Shown here: piece after piece, positions 61,162 to 64,000 of the stretch | How positions within the stretch are numbered: the first letter of the stretch is position 1 | How the letters are laid out: every line of letters begins with the position of its first letter | From: Bostrychus sinensis | Taxonomy: Eukaryota; Chordata; Actinopteri; Gobiiformes; Eleotridae | Assembly (NCBI GenBank): GCA_020698575.1 | Contig: CM036244.1 | Location: forward strand, 3,586,546 to 3,650,545 | Reading direction: 5' to 3' | Length of the DNA stretch: 64,000 bases | Position numbers and translations under genes: made by a program | The notes under the pieces: model-generated | What the model was told of the DNA's origin: nothing | Database searches by the model: none | Seen by the model: only the letters and a program-made list of their open reading frames with translations

Positions 61162-61689
61162 CAGTGGTTCCCAACCTTTTTAGTTCTGTGTACCCCCAGG
61201 ACCTCATTTAGTCCTGGTTTGACCTGGTTTAGACTTAGTTTAGACCTAGTTAAGTTCTGATTAATTCCTTGTTTTAGCCCTATTTTATTTTATTTTTTCC
61301 TTTCTGGTTTAGACCAAGTTTAATTCTGATTAAACCAGGTTTAGTTTTGGTTTAGACTCAGCTTAGTCCTGGTTTAGTCTTTGTTTAGTTCTGGTTTTAG
61401 GCATGGTTTAGTCCTGGTATTGACTTGGTGTTAACTTGGTTTAGACCTAGTTTAGCTCTGATTAATTCCTGGTTTATTGCTGTTTTTAGGCCTGAAGTTT
61501 TGTTTTTCCTGGTTGGAACCTGGTTTAGTCCTTCTATAGTGTTCCTAGGTTAGTCCTGATTTAGGTTTATTTTAGTTTTTGGAAGCCAAATATATAAAGG
61601 TACTAGAAATAATCAAATAACTTCACGTACCCCATGCAATATGCTCGCGTACCCCTAGAGGTCCCTGTACCCCAGGTTGGGAAACACTG
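61162..61689. mobile_element. hAT MITE, family B, copy 2, carrying a TTTAGTCCTGG array
   Basis: CAGTGGTTCCCAACC and GGTTGGGAAACACTG ends. Perfect 8-bp duplications GTCTAGAC at 61154-61161 and 61690-61697. Most of the interior (61200-61575) is the reverse complement of the GGACTAAACC repeat. The right end shares GCGTACCCCTAGAGGTCCC with copy 1. Confidence 0.9.
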
Positions 61690-62238
61690 GTCTAGACTAT
61701 CAGTATTTTCATCTAATTTTCTCAGCTATTTTAAAATAAATATAGAGTACAAACCCAGCGGCGTAACTTGGTAAAGTGGGGCCCCAGTGCAGGATTTCAG
61801 AATGGGCCCTGTAGTTATGAGGCACACGGAGTTCTTCAGGTTCATGCATTAAGCTTTTTAATTCATAAAATGTTGCTGTTAGCTGTTTGACTGGAGTGTG
61901 ATCCAAAAAAAAAACACGTGCTTATTTAATAATATGTAGGGATAATTTTGTGAAACTATATTTGTTTTTTATTACAATTAGCTGAAAAATAAAACACTTT
62001 TTTTTTTTGTTATGAGTTTGCAAATTTAACAGGATTTAAATCAGAATTTATGTTAAACTCTGCTCTGTAACAGAACACTGCAAAAAATCCAAATCTACTT
62101 AGTTAAAATTACTTAAATTAAGATTATTAATCTTATTTCGAGCAATTTTTACTAGATTTATTTACAGAGAGAGAATTATCCGTCCACAGGGTAAGTGGGA
62201 TTTTCTTACGCCATGGACAGATAATTTAGCTTAAAATA

Positions 62239-63787
62239 CAATGGGGCAAAAAGTATTTAGTCAGACACCAATTGTGCAAGTTCTCCCACTTAAAAAAATG
62301 AGAGAGGCCTGTAATTTTCATCATAGGTTTACCTCAACTATGAGAGACAAAATGAGAAAAAAAATCCAGAACATCACATTGTCTGATTTTCAAAGCATTT
62401 ATTTGCAAATTATGGTGGAAAATAAGTATTTGGTCAATAACAAAAGTTCATGTCAATACTTTGTTATATTCCCTTTGTTGGCAATGACAGAGGTCAAACG
62501 TTTTCTGTCTTCACAAGGTTTTCACAAACTGTTGCTGGTATTTTGGCCCATTCCTCCTGCAGATCTCCTCTGGAGCAGTGATGTTTTGGGGCTGTCGCTG
62601 GGCAACACGGACTTTCAACTCCCTCCAAAGATTTTCTATGTGGTTGAGATCTGGAGACTGGCGAGGCCACTCCAGGACCTTGAAATGCTTCTTACGAAGC
62701 CACTCCTTCGTTACCCGGGCAGTGTGTTTGGGATCATTGTCCTGCTGAAAGACCCAGCCACGTTTCATCTTCAATGCCCTTGCTGATGGAAGGAGGTTTT
62801 CACTCAAAATCTGACGATACATGGCCTCATTCATTCTTTCCTTTACACGGATCAGTCGTCCTGGTCCCTTTGCTGAAAAACAGCCCCAAAGCATGATGTT
62901 CCCACCCCCATGCTTTACAGTAGGTATGGTGTTCTTTGGATGCAACTCAGCATTCTTTCTCCTCCAAACACGACGAGTAGAGTTTTTACCAAAAAGTTCT
63001 GTTTTGGTTTCATCTGACCATATGACATTCTCCCAATCCTCTTCTGGATCATCCAAATGCTCTGTAGCAAACTTCAGACGCCTGCACATGTCCTGGCTTT
63101 AGCAGGGGACACGTCTGGCACTGCAGGAGGCGTAGTGTGTTACTGATGGTAGCCTTTGTTACTGTGGTCCCAGCTCTCTGCAGGTCATTCGTCCCAGAAC
63201 CGTTCTTGTGATCATTTTGACCACGGGGTGAGATCTTGCGGGGAGCCCCAGATCGAGGGAGATTATCAGTGGTCTTGTATGTCTTCCATTTCCTAATAAT
63301 TGCTCCCACAGTTGATTTCTTCACACCAAGCTGCTTACCTATTGCAGATTCAGTCTTCCAGTCCTGGTGCAGGTCTACAATTTTGTTTCTGGTGTCCTTT
63401 GACAGCTCTTTGGTCTTGGCCATAGTGGAGTTTGGAGTGGGACTGTTTGAGGTTGTGGACAGGTGTCTTTTATATAGAACCAGTTCAAACAGGTGCCATT
63501 AATACAGGTAACGAGTGGAGGACAGAGGAGCCTCTTACAGAAGAAGTTACAGCTCTGTGAGAGACACAAACCTTGCTTGTTTGTAGGTGACCAAATATTT
63601 ATTTTCCACCATAATTTGCAAATAAATTATTTAAAAATCAGACAATGTGATTTTCTGGATTTTTTTTCTCATTTTGTCTCTCATAGTTGAGGTAAACCTA
63701 TGATGAAAATTACAGGCCTCTCTCATTTTTTTTAAGTGGGAGAACTTACACAATTGGTGGCTGACTAAATACTTTTTTGCCCCACTG
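62239..63787 (-). mobile_element. Tc1-like transposon, about 1.55 kb, defective
   Basis: Terminal inverted repeats of about 200 bp begin CAGTGGGGCAAAAA (right end; left reads CAATGGGGCAAAAA). Inner blocks GTATTTAGTCAG and TGAGAGACAAAATGAGAAAA occur at both ends. TA on both sides (62237-62238 and 63788-63789). The transposase is read on the minus strand. Confidence 0.95.
62511..63423 (-). pseudogene. Tc1-like DD34E transposase, frameshifted
   Basis: The ATG at 63423 opens a 124-codon frame with a paired-type helix-turn-helix region (RNKIVDLHQ, KKSTVGAIIRKWK) and a GAPRK linker. A frame change occurs near 63049-63089. The second frame carries catalytic D in VIWSDETK, D in FQQDNDPKHTAR and, 34 residues later, E in IENLWRELK, so the triad is intact as DD34E. 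The linker after SPRG appears shortened, and the C-terminus shifts frame after EEIC. Normal Tc1-type transposases are about 340 residues. This copy is inactive but its ends could still be mobilised by a related enzyme. Confidence 0.93.
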
Positions 63788-64000
63788 TAAGTAAAAAAAA
63801 AAAAACTAAACAAGTATGCAAATATAAGTACGCAAATATAAGAAAATAAATCCAATCTAGTGAAAATTGTTCGAATTAAGATTTCTGCAGGGAACTTTGT
63901 GCTACTCCTATTTATTATGAATATTTTAAACCCAGACTTTAATCCAACAAGGATCCACTGGGCCCCCAAACCTCCTGGGCTCCAGTGCAGCTGCCCTGCC

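Larger units (their letters stand above)
62076..63893. mobile_element. Palindromic MITE P1, copy 2, split by Tc1
   Basis: CACTGCAAAAAATCCAAATC at the left and AATTAAGATTTCTGCAG at the right match copy 1 (12077-12455) with many changes. The Tc1 element is inserted at the TA of the motif AAATAAGTAAAA seen intact in copy 1. Confidence 0.7.

Overview
The window is vertebrate nuclear DNA, almost certainly from a teleost fish. This rests on GT-AG spliced exons, a Tc1-type DD34E transposon, L2-type LINE and Penelope-like remnants, 5S- and tRNA-headed SINEs, many hAT and Harbinger-type non-autonomous elements, and a METTL27-type methyltransferase gene. No prokaryotic organisation is seen. The species cannot be told from the sequence.

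The only host gene I can reconstruct is on the minus strand. Five coding exons at 56916-56821, 51527-51399, 49666-49531, 37623-37531 and 26212-25980 join with GT-AG borders and consistent phases into a 228-residue class I SAM-dependent methyltransferase resembling METTL27 (WBSCR27). Its 687 coding bases are spread over 31 kb because the introns are full of transposons and tandem repeats.

Layout. 1-25.8 kb is repeat-rich sequence 3' of that gene: hAT MITEs, an L2-type LINE with a palindromic MITE in its 3' end, a (TAG)n tract, a hAT-in-hAT nest that also holds a chimeric SINE/Penelope insertion, a solo LTR and Harbinger-type MITEs. 26.2-37.5 kb is intron 4: a tRNA-headed SINE, a Penelope-like 3' end, and a degenerate Ty3/gypsy-type retrotransposon in the gene's orientation, itself invaded by a MITE with 9-bp duplications, a hAT and a solo LTR. 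37.6-49.5 kb is intron 3: a 10-kb hAT-bounded unit holding a 3.3-kb CACTA-like element with its own spliced gene and a 5.3-kb array of a 23-bp minisatellite. 49.7-56.8 kb holds introns 2 and 1 with more MITEs. 57-64 kb is the 5' side of the gene: a homogeneous 35-bp GC-box minisatellite, further hAT and TA-target elements, and a broken Tc1-like element nested in an older palindromic MITE.

Many insertions can be ordered because elements interrupt one another and keep target-site duplications. The best candidates for something new are the CACTA-like element with a spliced non-transposase gene, the chimeric 5S-SINE/Penelope retrocopy with one shared 15-bp duplication, the MITE family with 9-bp duplications and paired subterminal hairpins, and the 23-bp array that is open in all three forward frames.
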